From Karstenula rhodostoma CBS 690.94 (Eukaryota > Ascomycota > Dothideomycetes > Pleosporales > Didymosphaeriaceae): 64,000 nucleotides of DNA. Both the position numbers and the translations under genes were made by a program. The notes below the pieces were generated by a model. The model was not told the DNA's origin. It saw only the letters and a program-made list of their open reading frames with translations, and did no database searches. The stretch's first letter is position 1, and each line of letters starts with the position of its first letter. The DNA lies in the NCBI GenBank assembly GCA_010093485.1, contig MU001500.1, forward strand, positions 1,467,478 to 1,531,477. The letters run 5' to 3'. Of the stretch, positions 23,994-37,142 are shown piece after piece.

Positions 23994-25364
23994 GGCGGCG
24001 GCGGGGATGAGGACGGGGCGGAAGAGGGGGAGATGGAGATGGAGAGGTGTGCGAGCGCGACAGGCAATTGGGTATCTAGAGGAAAGAAAAGAGCGAGGGT
24101 ATCTCAGGGTCCACGGGGGGAAGGGGCAGGCGGCGGGGGTGCGGCCGTGCTGGTATTATTGCGGTGAGGAGCGAGGACGGCGCTCGAGAAAGCGTGAGCT
24201 GGCACGCCCGCAGTTGGGCGCTGATACGACAAGTGGTTCGACAGTGCGGGAGGTTCAGGAAGAGAAGCGACCCGGCATTGGCTGTTTATCTCGCGGGGGA
24301 ACAGCAAAGAGATAGCACACAGCGTGTTGAGGAATTCAAGCCTCTCTCAAAAATCACGACCCCTGCGCGCCTGGAGCGGCCGTGCGCACGGCGGGCCACT
24401 CGACTGGCCGCAAATTTCACCAGAGCGCCCGCCGCGCATCGCATCGCACAGCTCGTACAGCGCTAGCGTCTCCAGCACACAACCATCCGGCCCCGGCGGA
24501 ATGCGTGGAAAAGGCCCGGCTGCAAGCACGGCGACGTCAACACTTGCAGCCGCAACCGCTCAACAGGCACCCGCCGGGCTGAGCTGCGAGCCCGCCGCCG
24601 TTGAGGGGTGGTGCAGCAGGCAGCTCGCAGCTCGCAGCACGCAGCACGCACGCCGTTGGCGACGCCGGCGGTCGCTGTGCAGCAATGCATTCTCTAGACG
24701 CATCCTACACGCCCAACCGCCCGTCCAGAACCCCCCCGGTTGCTTAGCGGGCCCAAGCCGACCCTGAGCGAGCGACCTCTCGAAAAAAGTCGACGAGCAA
24801 CCACCCCATCCTCCTCCCGCCCGAGCTCCACCCTCCTCCCTCAATTGCCCTCACCGCTCCCTCTCCGTGCTTACTTGTACCCTCGGAGCGTGTGCAGCGC
24901 CCGCCCTCTCCGTCTGCACTCCGCCGCCGCCTCTCTGTCGTAGCAAGGGAGCTGTAGTCGTTCCATTGCAGTGCCGACCCATTCCCGCCCGTTGCTGGAG
25001 ATTCACTTCTGCCGGCTTCCAATTGCTTCTCCCCGTACCTAGTACGTCTCCTGAGCCCGTCGCGGCTGCCTTGCACTGCGCGGCCTGCGAGTTGCACCGT
25101 TGCACCTTCCAGCGCCCTCGCAAGCTTTTCCCAATCGGGGCATACACTTGTGCTTCCCCACGATACTCACACGACGCCAGATCCAAACCTTTGCGCACCA
25201 ACGTGCCCATCGCTCCTGCTGCTTAGCAACCCGGTACGAGCCCCCGAGCCGCAAGACGCGTGCCCCCGAGCTCTGCCGCGGGCATTGAAGCTCGACGCGT
25301 GAAGCTCTGCCCCACCCCACATAAACCGAGTTCGCACAATCGGCCACAAAACATACTGACCACC
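23994..25364. promoter_or_regulatory. Bidirectional FAS2/FAS1 promoter region
   Basis: A 1.37-kb GC-rich spacer between the two start codons. It contains one CCTCGG hexamer at 24881-24886, the core bound by the Aspergillus fatty-acid regulators FarA/FarB. One copy in this length is near chance expectation. A GCAGCTC/GCAGCAC tandem array lies near 24613-24650. Long unrelated open frames here are GC-bias artefacts. Confidence 0.6.
24613..24650. repeat. Short GCAGCTC/GCAGCAC tandem array
   Basis: About five imperfect 7-nt units (GCAGCTC, GCAGCAC) occur head to tail in the FAS1/FAS2 spacer. Confidence 0.7.
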
Positions 25365-28300
25365 ATGGCAGGCTTCACTCGCCCAGGTTCACCGCTCAAA
25401 GAAACCACCAAAATGTTCGGATCGGGCCCGCAGACGGGCATTTCGACGCCTCGCACGCAGGCGTCGCTGCGCCCGCTCGTCCTCTCGCACGGCTCCCTCG
25501 AATACACCCTTCTCATCCCCGTTGCTCTGCACTACAATGCTCAGCAATTGCGGGATGTGTTCAAGGCGACCCTTCCCGAGCCCACAGACGAACTAGCACA
25601 AGACGATGAGCCCTCGTCAGTACCAGAATTGGTCGCTCGGTATCTGGGCTTCATCGCCAAGGAGGTCGAGGAGGGCGAGGATCCCGACACCTTCGAGGAG
25701 ATCCTGAAGCTGGTCCTCCAGGAGTTCGAGCGTGCTTTCCTCCGCGGCAACGAGGTGCACGCGCTCGCTGCGACGCTGCCGGGCATCACCGACAAGAAGC
25801 TCATCACGGTCCAATCATACTATACTGCTCGTGCAGCTGCCGACAGGCCGATCAAGTACCACGAGTCTGCGCTGCTCCGCGAAGCCTCCGACGAGAACGC
25901 CTTCATCTACGCCGTTCTTGGCGGCCAAGGCAACATCGAGGAGTACTTTGATGAGCTCCGCGAGATTTACACCGCATACCCTTCTTTCGTGGAGGACTTC
26001 ATTGCCGCCGAAGCGCAGCATTTGCTCACACTGTCGCGTGACCCGCGCGCAGAGAAGCTGTACTCCAAGGGTCTGGATGTCATGCGATGGCTCAACAACC
26101 GGGACTCTCAGCCCGACACCGATTACCTCGTTTCTGCGCCGGTCAGTCTTCCCTTGATTGGGCTGACACAGCTCGCCCACTATGTTGTCACCTGTAGGGT
26201 CTTGGGAAGCCACCCTGGGCACTTCCGGAGCCGCATGAGCGGTGTCACTGGCCATTCTCAGGGTGTCGTGACCGCTGCAGCGATTGCTGAGTCCAAAAAC
26301 TGGGAGACGTTCGAGCAGGCCGCGAAGCGGGCTATCGAAATCCTCTTCTGGATTGGTTCTCGTAGCCAACAAGCCTATCCTCGCACATCGCTTGCACCCA
26401 CTGTGCTGCAAGACTCCCTGGACAATGGAGAAGGCACACCCACACCCATGTTGTCTATCCGCGATCTCTCCCGGAAAGCGGTCCAAGACCACATTGATGC
26501 CACGAACCAGCATTTGCCACCAGAGAGACACATTGCAATTTCCTTGGTCAACAGCGCTCGTAACTTTGTCGTAACTGGTCCCCCAATCTCCTTGTACGGT
26601 CTCAATCTGCGCCTACGAAAGGTCAGGGCCCCTACCGGCCTGGACCAAACTAGAATTCCTTTCACAGAGCGCAAGGTCCGGTTTGTCAACCGCTTCCTGC
26701 CCATCACTGCCCCCTTCCACAGCCCTTACCTGACGGAGGCGGCGAAGCAGCTTGGAGAAGATCTCAAGGACATCCATATCTCTCCTCGTGACCTCGGTAT
26801 CGCTATGTACGATACGCACACTGGTGAAGATCTTCGCGAGTCATCAGAAGACGACATCGTCCCAAGGCTTGTGCGCATGATCACGAATGACTCTGTTGAA
26901 TGGGAGAAGGCCACCGTATTCCCCAAAGCTACACACATTCTTGACTTCGGCCCAGGTGGTATCTCTGGTCTAGGTGTTTTGACCAACCGCAACAAAGATG
27001 GTACGGGTGTCCGAGTCATCTTGGCAGGCGCACTCGACGGTCAAAATCCCGAGGTCGGATACAAGCCTGAGATTTTCGACCGCGACTCTGACCATGCTGT
27101 CAAATACGCCGTCGATTGGGTTAAGGAGCATGGCCCTCGTCTAGTGAAGACCTCGACTGGACAGACCTACGTGGACACCAAGATGAGCCGCATGCTTGGA
27201 CTTCCTCCGGTCATGGTCGCCGGTATGACGCCCTGTACAGTTCCTTGGGATTTTGTCGCCGCCACAATGAACGCTGGTTACGAGATTGAGCTTGCGGGTG
27301 GTGGCTACTACAACGAGAAGACAATGACTGCTGCGATAAACAAGGTCGAGAAGGCGATCACGCCTGGACGTGGTATCACAGTCAACTTGATCTACGTCAA
27401 CCCGCGTGCTATGGCGTGGCAAATTCCCCTTCTGGGTAAGCTGCGCGCTGAGGGTGTTCCCATTGAGGGATTGACCATCGGTGCCGGTGTCCCGTCGATC
27501 GAGGTTGCCAACGAGTACATCGAGACCCTGGGCATCAAGCACATCGCTTTCAAGCCCGGTTCCGTCGAGGCCATCCAGCAGACCATCAACGTTGCCAAAG
27601 CGAACCCTGGATTCCCTGTCTTGCTACAGTGGACTGGTGGTCGTGGCGGAGGCCACCACTCTTTCGAGGATTTCCATCAGCCTATCCTCCAGATGTACGG
27701 CCGCATTCGAAAATGCGACAACCTCATCCTCGTTGCCGGATCCGGTTTCGGTGGCGCCGAAGACACTTACCCTTACCTCACTGGTACTTGGTCTACTGCG
27801 TTCGGCTACCCTCCTATGCCATTTGATGGATGTCTATTCGGCAGTCGCATGATGACTGCCAAGGAGGCATACACTTCCAAGGCAGCTAAACAGGCTATCG
27901 TAGACGCGCCCGGTCTTGACGATGGCGACTGGGAGAAGACATACAAGGGACCTGCTGGCGGAGTCATCACTGTCCGATCTGAGATGGGTGAACCGATCCA
28001 CAAGCTGGCCACTCGCGGTGTGTTGTTCTGGCATGAGATGGATCAGAAGATCTTCAGCTTGGACAAGGCCAAGCGTATTCCTGAGCTGAAGAAGATGCGC
28101 GAGCACATCATCACCAAGCTGAACAACGACTTCCAGAAGGTCTGGTTCGGTCGGAACAAGCACGGCGAGTCTGTCGACCTTGAGGACATGACGTACGCCG
28201 AGGTCGTGCAGCGTATGGTCGACCTCATGTACGTCAAGCACCAGGACCGCTGGATTGACCAGAGCTTGAAGCGATTGACAGGCGATTTCATTCGTCGTCT

Positions 28301-31300
28301 CGAGGAGCGCTTCAGCACTTCCAGCAGCGAGTCGCTCATTCAAACTTATGAAGAGCTCAGCACGCCATACCAGACCATCGAGAAGGTCTTCAAGGCTTAC
28401 CCCGAGGCCTCTGAACAGCTCATCAACGCGCAGGATGTCCAGCACTTCCTCTTGCTTTGCCAGCGTCGTGGACAGAAGCCTGTGCCTTTTGTTCCCGTTC
28501 TTGACGACACCTTCGAGTTTTTCTTCAAGAAGGATTCCCTGTGGCAGTCCGAGGACTTGGATGCTGTAGTTGACCAAGACGTCGGCAGGACTTGTATCTT
28601 GCAAGGCCCAATGTCTGTGAAGTACTCCACCAAGGTCGATGAACCCGTGAAGGAGATCCTGGACGGAGTCCACAATGGTCACATCCAATACCTGCTTCGC
28701 GACATCTACGGCGGAGACGAGTCAAAAATTCCCGTTATCGAGTATTTCGGCAGTAAGCCCGTCGAAAGCATCGAAGGTGTCGAGGTGGACGGACTTACGG
28801 TATCTCAACTCGAAAACAAGATTGTGTACCGACTCTCGGCTGCTCCCAACTCGGTTCTCCCTGCAGTAAAGCCCTGGCTGCATCTTCTTGCGGGTGTCAC
28901 GTATTCTTGGAGGCATGCGTTCTTCACCGCCGATATCTTCGTTCAGGGACAGCGATTCCAGACCAACCCCGTCGCCAGGATCTTTGCTCCCACGCCCGGC
29001 ATGATTGTCGAGATTGCCAACCCAAAGGAGCCAGCCAAGACAGCCATTACCGTCAAGGAGTCTCACAACGGCGGCAAGCATGTTAAAACGATCGAAGTAA
29101 ACTTGGTCAAGGATGAGATCGTCCTGAACATGTTCGAAGAGCGCACGGTTCTCAAGCAGCCTGCCGCCTTGCCGCTCAAGTTCCACTACCGCCCAGAGTA
29201 TGGATACGCTCCTATTCACGAAGTCATGGAGGCCCGTAACGATCGAATCAAAGAGTTCTACTATAAGATCTGGTTCGGTGAGGAAGCGTGCCCCTTCGAG
29301 ACATCTGTGACCTCGAAGTTTGAGGGCGGCCGCGCCACTGTCACCAGCGAGGCCATCAACGACTTTGTGCACGCTGTAGGCAACACCGGCGAGGCTTTCG
29401 TTGAACGCCCCAACAAGGAGATCTTTGCTCCTATGGACTTCGCGATTGTGGTCGGCTGGAAGGCTATCACGAAGCCCATCTTCCCCCGGGTTATCGATGG
29501 TGACCTACTCAAACTTGTCCATCTCTCCAACGGCTTCCGCATGCTCCCAGGCGCAGAGCCGCTGAAGAAGGGCGACGTCCTCGATACTACTGCGCAGATC
29601 AATGCCGTACTCAACCAAGACGCTGGCAAGATGGTCGAGGTTTGCGGCACCATTACCCGTGATGGCGCTCCTGTCATGGAAGTCACCAGTCAATTCCTCT
29701 ACCGCGGCGTATACGATGACTTCGAGAATACTTTCCAGAGGAAGACCGAGATCCCTATGCAGCTCCACTTGGCTACCAGCAAGGACGTTGCCATCTTGCG
29801 CTCCAAGGAATGGTTCAACATGGATGAACCGGACGTGGACCTACTCAACAAGACCCTGACTTTCAAGCTTGAAAGCTTTATCCAATACAAGAACCAGACT
29901 GCGTTTTCCGATGTTCAAACCGTCGGCGAGGTATTGCTCGAGCTCCCGACCAAAGAGATCATCCAGATTGCCTCCGTTGACTACTCTTCTGGCACGTCTT
30001 ACGGCAACCCTGTGCTCGACTACTTGGAGCGTAACGGATCTGCCACCGATCAGCCTGTCAACTTCGAAAACCCCATTCCGCTGAACGGCAAGACCCCTCT
30101 CACGTTGAAGGCTCCCGCTTCCAACGAGACGTACGCGCGCGTGTCTGGCGACTACAACCCCATCCACGTATCCCGTGTCTTCTCAAGCTACGCCAACCTC
30201 CCCGGCACGATCACTCACGGCATGTACTCCAGTGCTGCTGTCCGGAGCTTAGTCGAGACGTGGGCCGCTGAAAATCACATTGGTCGTGTTAGAAGCTACC
30301 ACGTCAACCTCGTTGGCATGGTGTTGCCTGATGACCTGTTGGACGTTAAACTTCAGCACACTGGCATGGTGTCTGGACGCAAAATTATTAAGATCGAAGT
30401 GAGCAACAAGGAGACCGAAGACAAGGTCCTCTTGGGCGAGGCTGAGGTTGAGCAACCCACTACCTCGTATGTTTTTACTGGTCAAGGTTCCCAAGAGCAA
30501 GGCATGGGTATGGATCTCTACGCCAGCAGCCCCGTGGCCAAGGAGGTCTGGGACCGTGCTGACAAGCATTTTATGGACAACTATGGTAAGCTCCTGCCCT
30601 GTGAAAGTGCCGTGGCCGTACTAATGTTCTGCAGGCTTCGCTATCACCAACATTGTCAAGAACAACCCCAAGGAGCTCACCATTCACTTCGGTGGACCCG
30701 TTGGTAAAGCCATTCGCCAGAACTACATGTCGATGACCTTCGAGACTGTCGGTTCTGATGGTAGCGTCAAGTCGGAGAAGATCTTCAAGGAGATTGACGA
30801 AAACACTACTTCGTACACTTACCGATCCCCAACCGGCCTGCTGTCCGCAACTCAGTTCACCCAGCCCGCTCTTACTCTCATGGAGAAGGCATCGTTCGAA
30901 GACATGCGCTCCAAGGGGCTGGTGCAGCGTGACAGTACCTTCGCCGGACATTCGCTCGGAGAATACTCGGCTCTTGCAGCTCTTGCTGAGGTCATGCCCA
31001 TTGAGAGCTTGGTATCCGTTGTGTTCTACCGTGGTTTGACGATGCAGGTTGCTGTTGAGCGCGACGAGACCGGCCGATCCAATTACTCTATGTGCGCTGT
31101 CAACCCGAGCAGGATCTCAAAGACGTTCAACGAGCAAGCCTTGCAGTACGTTGTAGAGAACATCTCAGAGCAGACTGGATGGCTATTGGAAATCGTCAAC
31201 TACAACATTGCCAACATGCAGTACGTCTGTGCTGGCGACCTCCGGGCTTTGGACTGCCTCACCAACGTCACCAACTACCTCAAGTCCCAGAAGATCGACA

Positions 31301-31710
31301 TCCAGGCGCTCATGCAGAGCATGTCCATCGCGGATGTCAAGGCGCACCTCGTGGAAATCGTCCAGGAGTGTGCCAAGCAGACGGAAGCCAAGCCAAAGCC
31401 GATCGACCTCCAGCGTGGCTTCGCCACGATCCCGCTCAAGGGCATCGATGTACCCTTCCACAGCACCTTCTTGCGATCTGGTGTCAAGCCTTTCCGTAAC
31501 TTCTTGCTCAAGAAGATCCACAAGACATCAATCGACCCTTCGAAGCTTGTTGGAAAATATATTCCTAATGTCACTGCGAAGCCCTTCGCTCTGACGAAGG
31601 AGTACTTCGAGGATGTGTACAAGTTGACGAACTCGCCCAAGATTGGCAACATCCTTGCCAACTGGGACAAATACGAGGAGAAGGAAGAACCCAAGGCTGC
31701 GGCCGCTTAG
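25365..31710 (+). CDS. FAS1: Fatty acid synthase subunit beta
   Basis: Two exons, 25365-30585 and 30635-31710, with a 49-nt intron; 2098 aa (yeast 2051). It is the beta chain partner of FAS2 in the cytosolic dodecamer. Domain order: acetyltransferase with Ser298 in GHSQG, FMN-binding enoyl reductase ([19 protein letters not shown] and [11 protein letters not shown]), dehydratase (GDYNPIHVS, then [13 protein letters not shown]), and malonyl/palmitoyl transferase with Ser1847 in [10 protein letters not shown]. The start at 25365 gives MAGFTRPGS in a CACCATGG context; the longer upstream reading in the same frame lies in the promoter/leader. The C-terminus ends in an Ala run (PKAAAA). Confidence 0.98.
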
Positions 31711-33282
31711 ACAGCTTGCACGAGTTGTTTAATGTTTGTGTTGCGGTTGGCGTTCGGGTTAGGTAGAATTGCGATATCCACCTTAGTAGATGCTCGGTAG
31801 ACGGCCTCGTGTATGAAGACTTTACGTAGTATAGCTTTAGTAATGATTTCGATTCAGAACCACTATACTATCTTTTCTTGTTTCAACACAGTGGCGTCTT
31901 TCGACACGCCAGAATCTGCATAATTTTCTCGAGGTAAGCACGACATGGTCATGGCCTATGGTGACAGCTTTATCACATACGGGACAGCAACATCTGACAG
32001 AGGCCATCGTTGTCCTGCCGACAAGCAGGCACAATGCGTTTGCTAACTTGAGATGCGCTTCAAGTGCTACGGAGCAGTAGCGGTTGCCAATACGGACATT
32101 TACGGCGCTGGTATTCGAATCTCATCTGTGGCCCGTGGGTTCGCATATGCACCAGGCGTATGGCTCCTGCCTGAGTGTGAACGACGACGAGGGACCACCA
32201 GGCCGGCAATAATCTTGAGGTCGCAGCTTCGACATAGCCGGTGGATGATTTTTTGAGCAGATAGCTGCAGCAAATTCCGCTCCAGAATCTGTACAAACAG
32301 CACCACGCAAGGACGGTTTCACTCCGCATCTGGGCTGAAGTCGTCAATCTGTAGTAGTGAAGCTCGGCCGTGGACACAATGCTGCTCATCCTATGATGGC
32401 ACAGCCCGGATGCATACCGTAGATGTTCACGTACAAAAGGTTCGCTATCGCTTTCCACAGCTGATAGGTAGGCTTCGCCGTAAAGTAGAGTAGATCTAGC
32501 TAGCCCGCGCGGCCCTCTCATTCACCTCCACCACAACCATATCCAAAACAAACCCCCCTATATATACTAGGATGTTCAAACTACTATCACCAAATCAAAC
32601 AAAAACTCATCTCTTGGGTTCTTTGAGCCGGGCTTCGAAGTGGCTTTTAGTTTTTGTCGTTTTTGGAGAAGGATATGGGATGGATGGCGGTGGTGGCGCG
32701 AGTTCGAGTCGCGATCCAGGCGCAGAAAGCCTAGATATACGTGTCGTAGATATTCACGTGCGAAAAAGGTACGCCGTTGGTAGCTAGTGCAGGTCATCAT
32801 TGGCCTTTTCTATAACTCTAATAAGGCTCGCTAAGGATCGTTGCTATGGGCTTCGCTTGCTTTTTAGGGCACTGCGCTCCCGTCTTTGGAACGGTGGGGG
32901 TTTGCGTTCTGTCTACGTCGAGCGAAGGCAGCTGAGGAAAGCTAAAGCTGCGAATCTATATCTGCAGTGGTGATGGTCTCTCTCAGTGCGTTCAGTCTAC
33001 GTAGACTCTGTTAACAAGAACCATATTCGTCGGCGCAGGACCTCACAGATTGTACCAGGACGTTGTGGATAGCTACTTCATCACCAGACGAGCGTACGAA
33101 ACGTCACACCTCCCATACAAACAATACATCTTCAACAGTCCCAGTGACGGTAACAAGCCATGCCTCAAGTAGTCATGTCAATATGTACAATTCACCTCTA
33201 CATCTACAATCTAAAAAAAAAAAAACGTCTACGCAATCAATCTTACACAGCGCTATACACACACATGTTATACACCTTCCCC
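31711..33282. other. Intergenic, convergent FAS1 / zinc-finger gene
   Basis: 1.57 kb between converging 3' ends. No supported gene. It contains an A12 run at about 33212-33224 and a 5-bp-stem hairpin at about 32699-32715 (CGCGA-loop-TCGCG). Confidence 0.5.
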
Positions 33283-36200
33283 TTACCACAAGTACTCCGC
33301 ATTGCACATCCGCACCTCTTCCACATCCCGCCACGTCCTGTGCGACACACTTCCCTGCACCGGCAGCACCTTCCTATGCCACAGCCGCGCGAACCGCCGC
33401 GCCCCTGCCTCCTCGCTGAACTCTATCACCCACCGGTTATACACGCGGTTCATGATGATCTGGTTAAAGGCTCTGGCATCCTGGCCCTCGGCATCCTGGC
33501 CCTCGGCATCCTGGCCTTCGCTGCCGTCATCCTGCCGGGGGAAGCCCGCGTACGGATCGTGGGGCTTCAACTCCGCGAGCTTGCGCTTCATCATCGAGGA
33601 CGCGCGCGGGCTAGCGGTGGACACAGCCGCAAAGCGCACTTTCATGTCGACGATGTCGCGTAGACGGTGGATCGACTGGTGGTCGTGCAGGAGGGGCCAC
33701 GTGAGGCCGCGGGAGAGGGCGTCCTGCATAAAGATCTGGTATAGGTCGTAGGGTGTGGGCTCGTAGCCTTCGATGTAGAAGAGGACCTTGTGGATGGGCT
33801 TGCCGGCGGGCGTGGTCGCCGGGACGATGGGCGCATAGCCACCGTCTTCGATGAGGCGGGCGAGCGCAGGGTTGTATGGCTGGACGAGCATGTTGAGGCG
33901 GAGACGCTGGCCCATGGGGGTAAGGAGGTAAGAGGAGAGGGCGGCGTTGATGTCCTCGCCGTTCTCGAGGAGGCCTGGGGGCGGGGGGATCGCGGAGAGG
34001 GGGCTGCTGGGCCCATGGAGCGTGCTTAGCTTGTTCAGCCTAGAGGCATTATGTTGGTATCTGAGGGCAGCCTCGGGATTCTTGAATATCAGGTAATAGA
34101 AGGGCAGTCTTTCCAGACTGAGGGGGTCTCGTCCCGGTATGATCTGGTGAAAGTCGCCGTCGCGGGCCCACCCTTCCATATGCTGTCCTTTGGGCACGAG
34201 ACGTCGGAAGTCGGCCTCTGTAAGCTCGGTGCTGCAGTGTAGAAGCTGCAACGCCGTCAACTTCTCCATTGATCTCCGAAACGCCTGGATGTACTTCTCA
34301 CGACTGCTTAGCTTTTCCTTGGGCACGTACGTCCTCACTATGGGTGTTGAGCTGGGCAGTTCGAGCTTTGGGTACGGATTACGTTTGCTGTAGTGGGGCT
34401 GAATGTAGTTGCTTGCTTCCGGGAACAGTTCATCGAGAAGTGACTGTTCGCTCATTTCATTTGTTGCCAATGGTGTCTGTGTCGAAGGTGGTGTCGGGGG
34501 TGACTTGGAAGAGGTTTTGACCGTTGGGGCACCCATGGGCGGAGTGAGACGAGTATTCACATCGGAATGATCTGAAGAGTCTGAAGATTTCATCAATCTT
34601 GCTTGGGTATGGATCTGGTGAGCCAATCTTTGTCCATCGGTGCTCATCTCCATGGCTCTGTCGAAATCTGGGATTGGATCGGATGGGGGCGCAGACACAG
34701 CCAGTTGTGCAGATCCGTTATCGCCGCGTACCTTCTTCATCTTCTCTTTCTGGAGCTGAGCTTGGGACTTTAGTTCAAACCGTCTTACTGGTGCATGATT
34801 TGTACTCTGCTCGACTGTCGGCAATGATGCTGTATTCGTCAATGACGGTGCTGGGACGTCCGTATAGTTCTGTGGCACTTCTTCAGCATCCTTGGATTGT
34901 TGGATCGGAATAGTCAAAGGATCCGTCAGCTTTGCGATTTCTGCCTCCGGCCTTTCAATAGCTTGCGTCGTACTTGAGCTGGTAGCTGAAGTCAAAGCCG
35001 GCTTGACAGATGACACCTCTGTGTCCGAGGTGGTTGGAGCCGCAATCTTTTCGCTGAGAAGTCTGACTTGTTCAGTCAGATATTGAATCTGGAGTCTTAA
35101 GTCCGCGTTGGCGACATCGGGATCCGTGAATGATACAACAGGCTTGTCTTTGCCTGACAAGGTTGAACTCTTCTTGGGCGCGGGCTCCTTGGTCTTCGCT
35201 GCTGAGCGATGAGAATTGGGGTTGCCTGAGACTGGGTCACCATCCCGAGAAGGCTTGAAACTAGGGCGAAGGGGTTCTTCGAGCATGGGGCCAGCTGTGC
35301 CCTTGGAAAGTGCGTCTCGGCGAGCCACGGCCTCTCGTCTGTGAAACTTATCATGTGGACTGAGATCTTCATCATCATAGTGGTACGTGGATCTCGTCTC
35401 CGCGTCTCCCACCTTTCTGTTTGCGTCTGGGCCAGACTTTGGCTTTGTGTGTGATGCTTGCGAACTCGATGAAGACTCAACGACTGGAGGGCTTTGGTGA
35501 GCATGGGGTTCGAGCGTTGGTGCTACAAGTGGCTCCGTTGAGTGATGTTGGTGATGGGCCGCCTGTTTTAGGCCTGTGGAGGATCTAGTAGAAGTGCTAG
35601 GCTTCGTTTGCTGTTCTGCTTCTGGAGACGCTAGCTTTCGTATAGCATTGACGACTTGAGGGTGCATATTGAACAGAGCGAGTAGGTCGTTGTCACGTGT
35701 CTTTTGTGCTTGGCTATATAGCGGGTGCAGCCTGTGGTGGACATGATGGGCCAACGATGAAGCGCGAGGGCTAGAAAGGGTCTCCAGTTCGCTGGAAGCG
35801 GTGAGCAATGCAGCAATGGATCGACGATAGCAATGTTCGGCGCGAGGGAGCAACTTTGGAGTATATCGTGCTTTGATATGTCTCAAGCAGTCTGGAGACG
35901 ATTGGACGTGCTGGCGAACCTGGGCGTATGATTCGAATGTCTTGAAGCATCCCCAGCATGTAAACAGGGTAGGTGTAGCACGGTCGTCCTTCCGGCACGC
36001 CTCATTAAATAGCCAGTGCTGGACGCGGGCTGCTATTGTAGGCAAGGGCGTCTTGCAAGTTACACAGATCTGTGTTCCGTCTCGGACACGGGTCATGCGG
36101 GGCGCTATCTGCCAGCCCCGTTTACCCAGCTCTTTCTGCATCCGCAGAAGGCGTGGAGTCCTTGCTACGCCCTCTGTGGCTTCCTCGCGCGTCCGAAAAG

Positions 36201-36848
36201 CGGCTGGCCAAGATTCGACATGATTTTGCTCCCATATGTGGACGCGTAGCTTTGCAGGAGTGGAAAAGGTCTCGTGGCAGACCAGACAGGACGTCCCAGA
36301 CGGAGACTCGGACGGGGCGTCATGCTCGGATGATGCATGGGCGCGGGGTGGGTCCTCGGAAGGCGCAGGAGGTAGTGACGGAGGTGACGGCTTCGGGGGC
36401 GCGGGAGGAAGTGACGATGGTGACGATGGTGACGATGGTGACGACGGCCTTGGGGGGGCGGGCGGAAGTGACGATGGCGACGACGGCTTCGGGGGCGCGG
36501 GAGGAAGTGACGATGGTGAAGGGCCGGCGATCAGTGAAGAGACACGGGCGGCGAGCCCTCGCAACCAGCCAGCAGGCGGCGCGTCCTGTGAGGAAGCAGC
36601 AGCCTTTGTCTCTGCCTCTGCTTCGGGGTTCACTGCTTCGGTTCAGCGCGTGCCTCCTTGTGCTGTGCCGTGGACAAACCTTCGGTCGCGGGCTGCGCGG
36701 GCTGGCCAGGCTCACCTCCGCCCGGCGCGCCGTCACCGCGTCGAGGCGGGCGCTCGTCGCGGGGGCGGTTGGACAGCCAACGTGCGCGGGCAGAGGTGCT
36801 CGGGGGGTGCCATGGCCGCAGAGGTCGGGTGAGGCGCGGCGGCGGCAT
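33283..36848 (-). CDS. Large zinc-finger protein with unassigned C-terminal domain
   Basis: Two exons on the minus strand, 36716-36848 and 33283-36632, with an 83-nt intron; 1160 aa. The basic, Pro/Arg-rich N-terminus (MPPPRLTRPLRP) could be a mitochondrial or nuclear signal. Residues about 75-135 are tandem Ser/Pro repeats (SSLPPAPPKPSSP). Three zinc-finger-like modules follow: CLVCHETFSTPAKLRVHIWE with a final His, CVTCKTPLPTIAARVQH with a final Cys, and CWGCFKTFESYAQVRQH with a final Cys. The middle 500 residues are disordered and charged. The C-terminal ~330 residues are ordered (LPFYYLIFKNPEAALRYQ, TPYDLYQIFMQDALSRGLTW, YNRWVIEFSEEAGARRFARL). These look like one or two RRM-like alpha/beta folds, but I do not recognise the family. 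A GQDAE triplet repeat sits near residue 1090. Confidence 0.7.
33478..33522. repeat. 15-bp in-frame tandem repeat (GQDAE x3)
   Basis: Three copies of a 15-bp unit (CATCCTGGCCCTCGG and a one-base variant) lie inside the zinc-finger gene and encode EGQDA repeats on the minus strand. Confidence 0.85.
36372..36525. repeat. Coding minisatellite, Ser/Pro repeats
   Basis: Nested repeats of GAAGTGACGATGG and GGTGACGAT with a GGCTTCGGGGGCGCGGGAG spacer encode SSPSSLPPAPPKP-type repeats in the zinc-finger protein. The length probably varies between strains. Confidence 0.75.
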
Positions 36849-37142
36849 CAATTGGGGTGCCTGGTCGCATTGCTCGCTGCGACGCGGCCGCCCATGGCAT
36901 GGCCATACAAAGTTTTTGGAAGCTTCACCCGGGCTTAGTCAGCGACCATCGCCAAAATTCCCCAGCGCCGGAGCGCCCCCACACCGGACGCCACACTGCA
37001 TAATCCCAGCCGCCATTGGTCTTTCCCGACGAGTCATACAAGATGAATGCAATGGTAGCGACAGTACTCGCACAGTCATAATCAGACATCGGGCTGCGGC
37101 CGACGGTTTGTTTGCAATTGTAACAACTCTGCATCCTCCGCC
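36849..37142. promoter_or_regulatory. Compact divergent promoter, zinc-finger gene / AAA ATPase
   Basis: About 294 bp separate two head-to-head start codons. No specific motif is assigned. Confidence 0.45.

Noticed and set aside
24347..25364. Long open frames on both strands in the FAS1/FAS2 spacer.
   Set aside because: They overlap in many frames, follow GC bias and repeats, have no domain resemblance and occupy the expected bidirectional promoter.
26124..26200. Possible intron in FAS1 around a GT/AG pair.
   Set aside because: The translated segment ([20 protein letters not shown]) is the conserved acetyltransferase sequence, so it is exon.
32690..32720. GAGTTCGAGTC with a perfect CGCGA/TCGCG stem, resembling a tRNA T-arm.
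   Set aside because: The loop is out of register with the canonical TTCRANN loop, and no D-arm, anticodon arm or acceptor stem can be found nearby.
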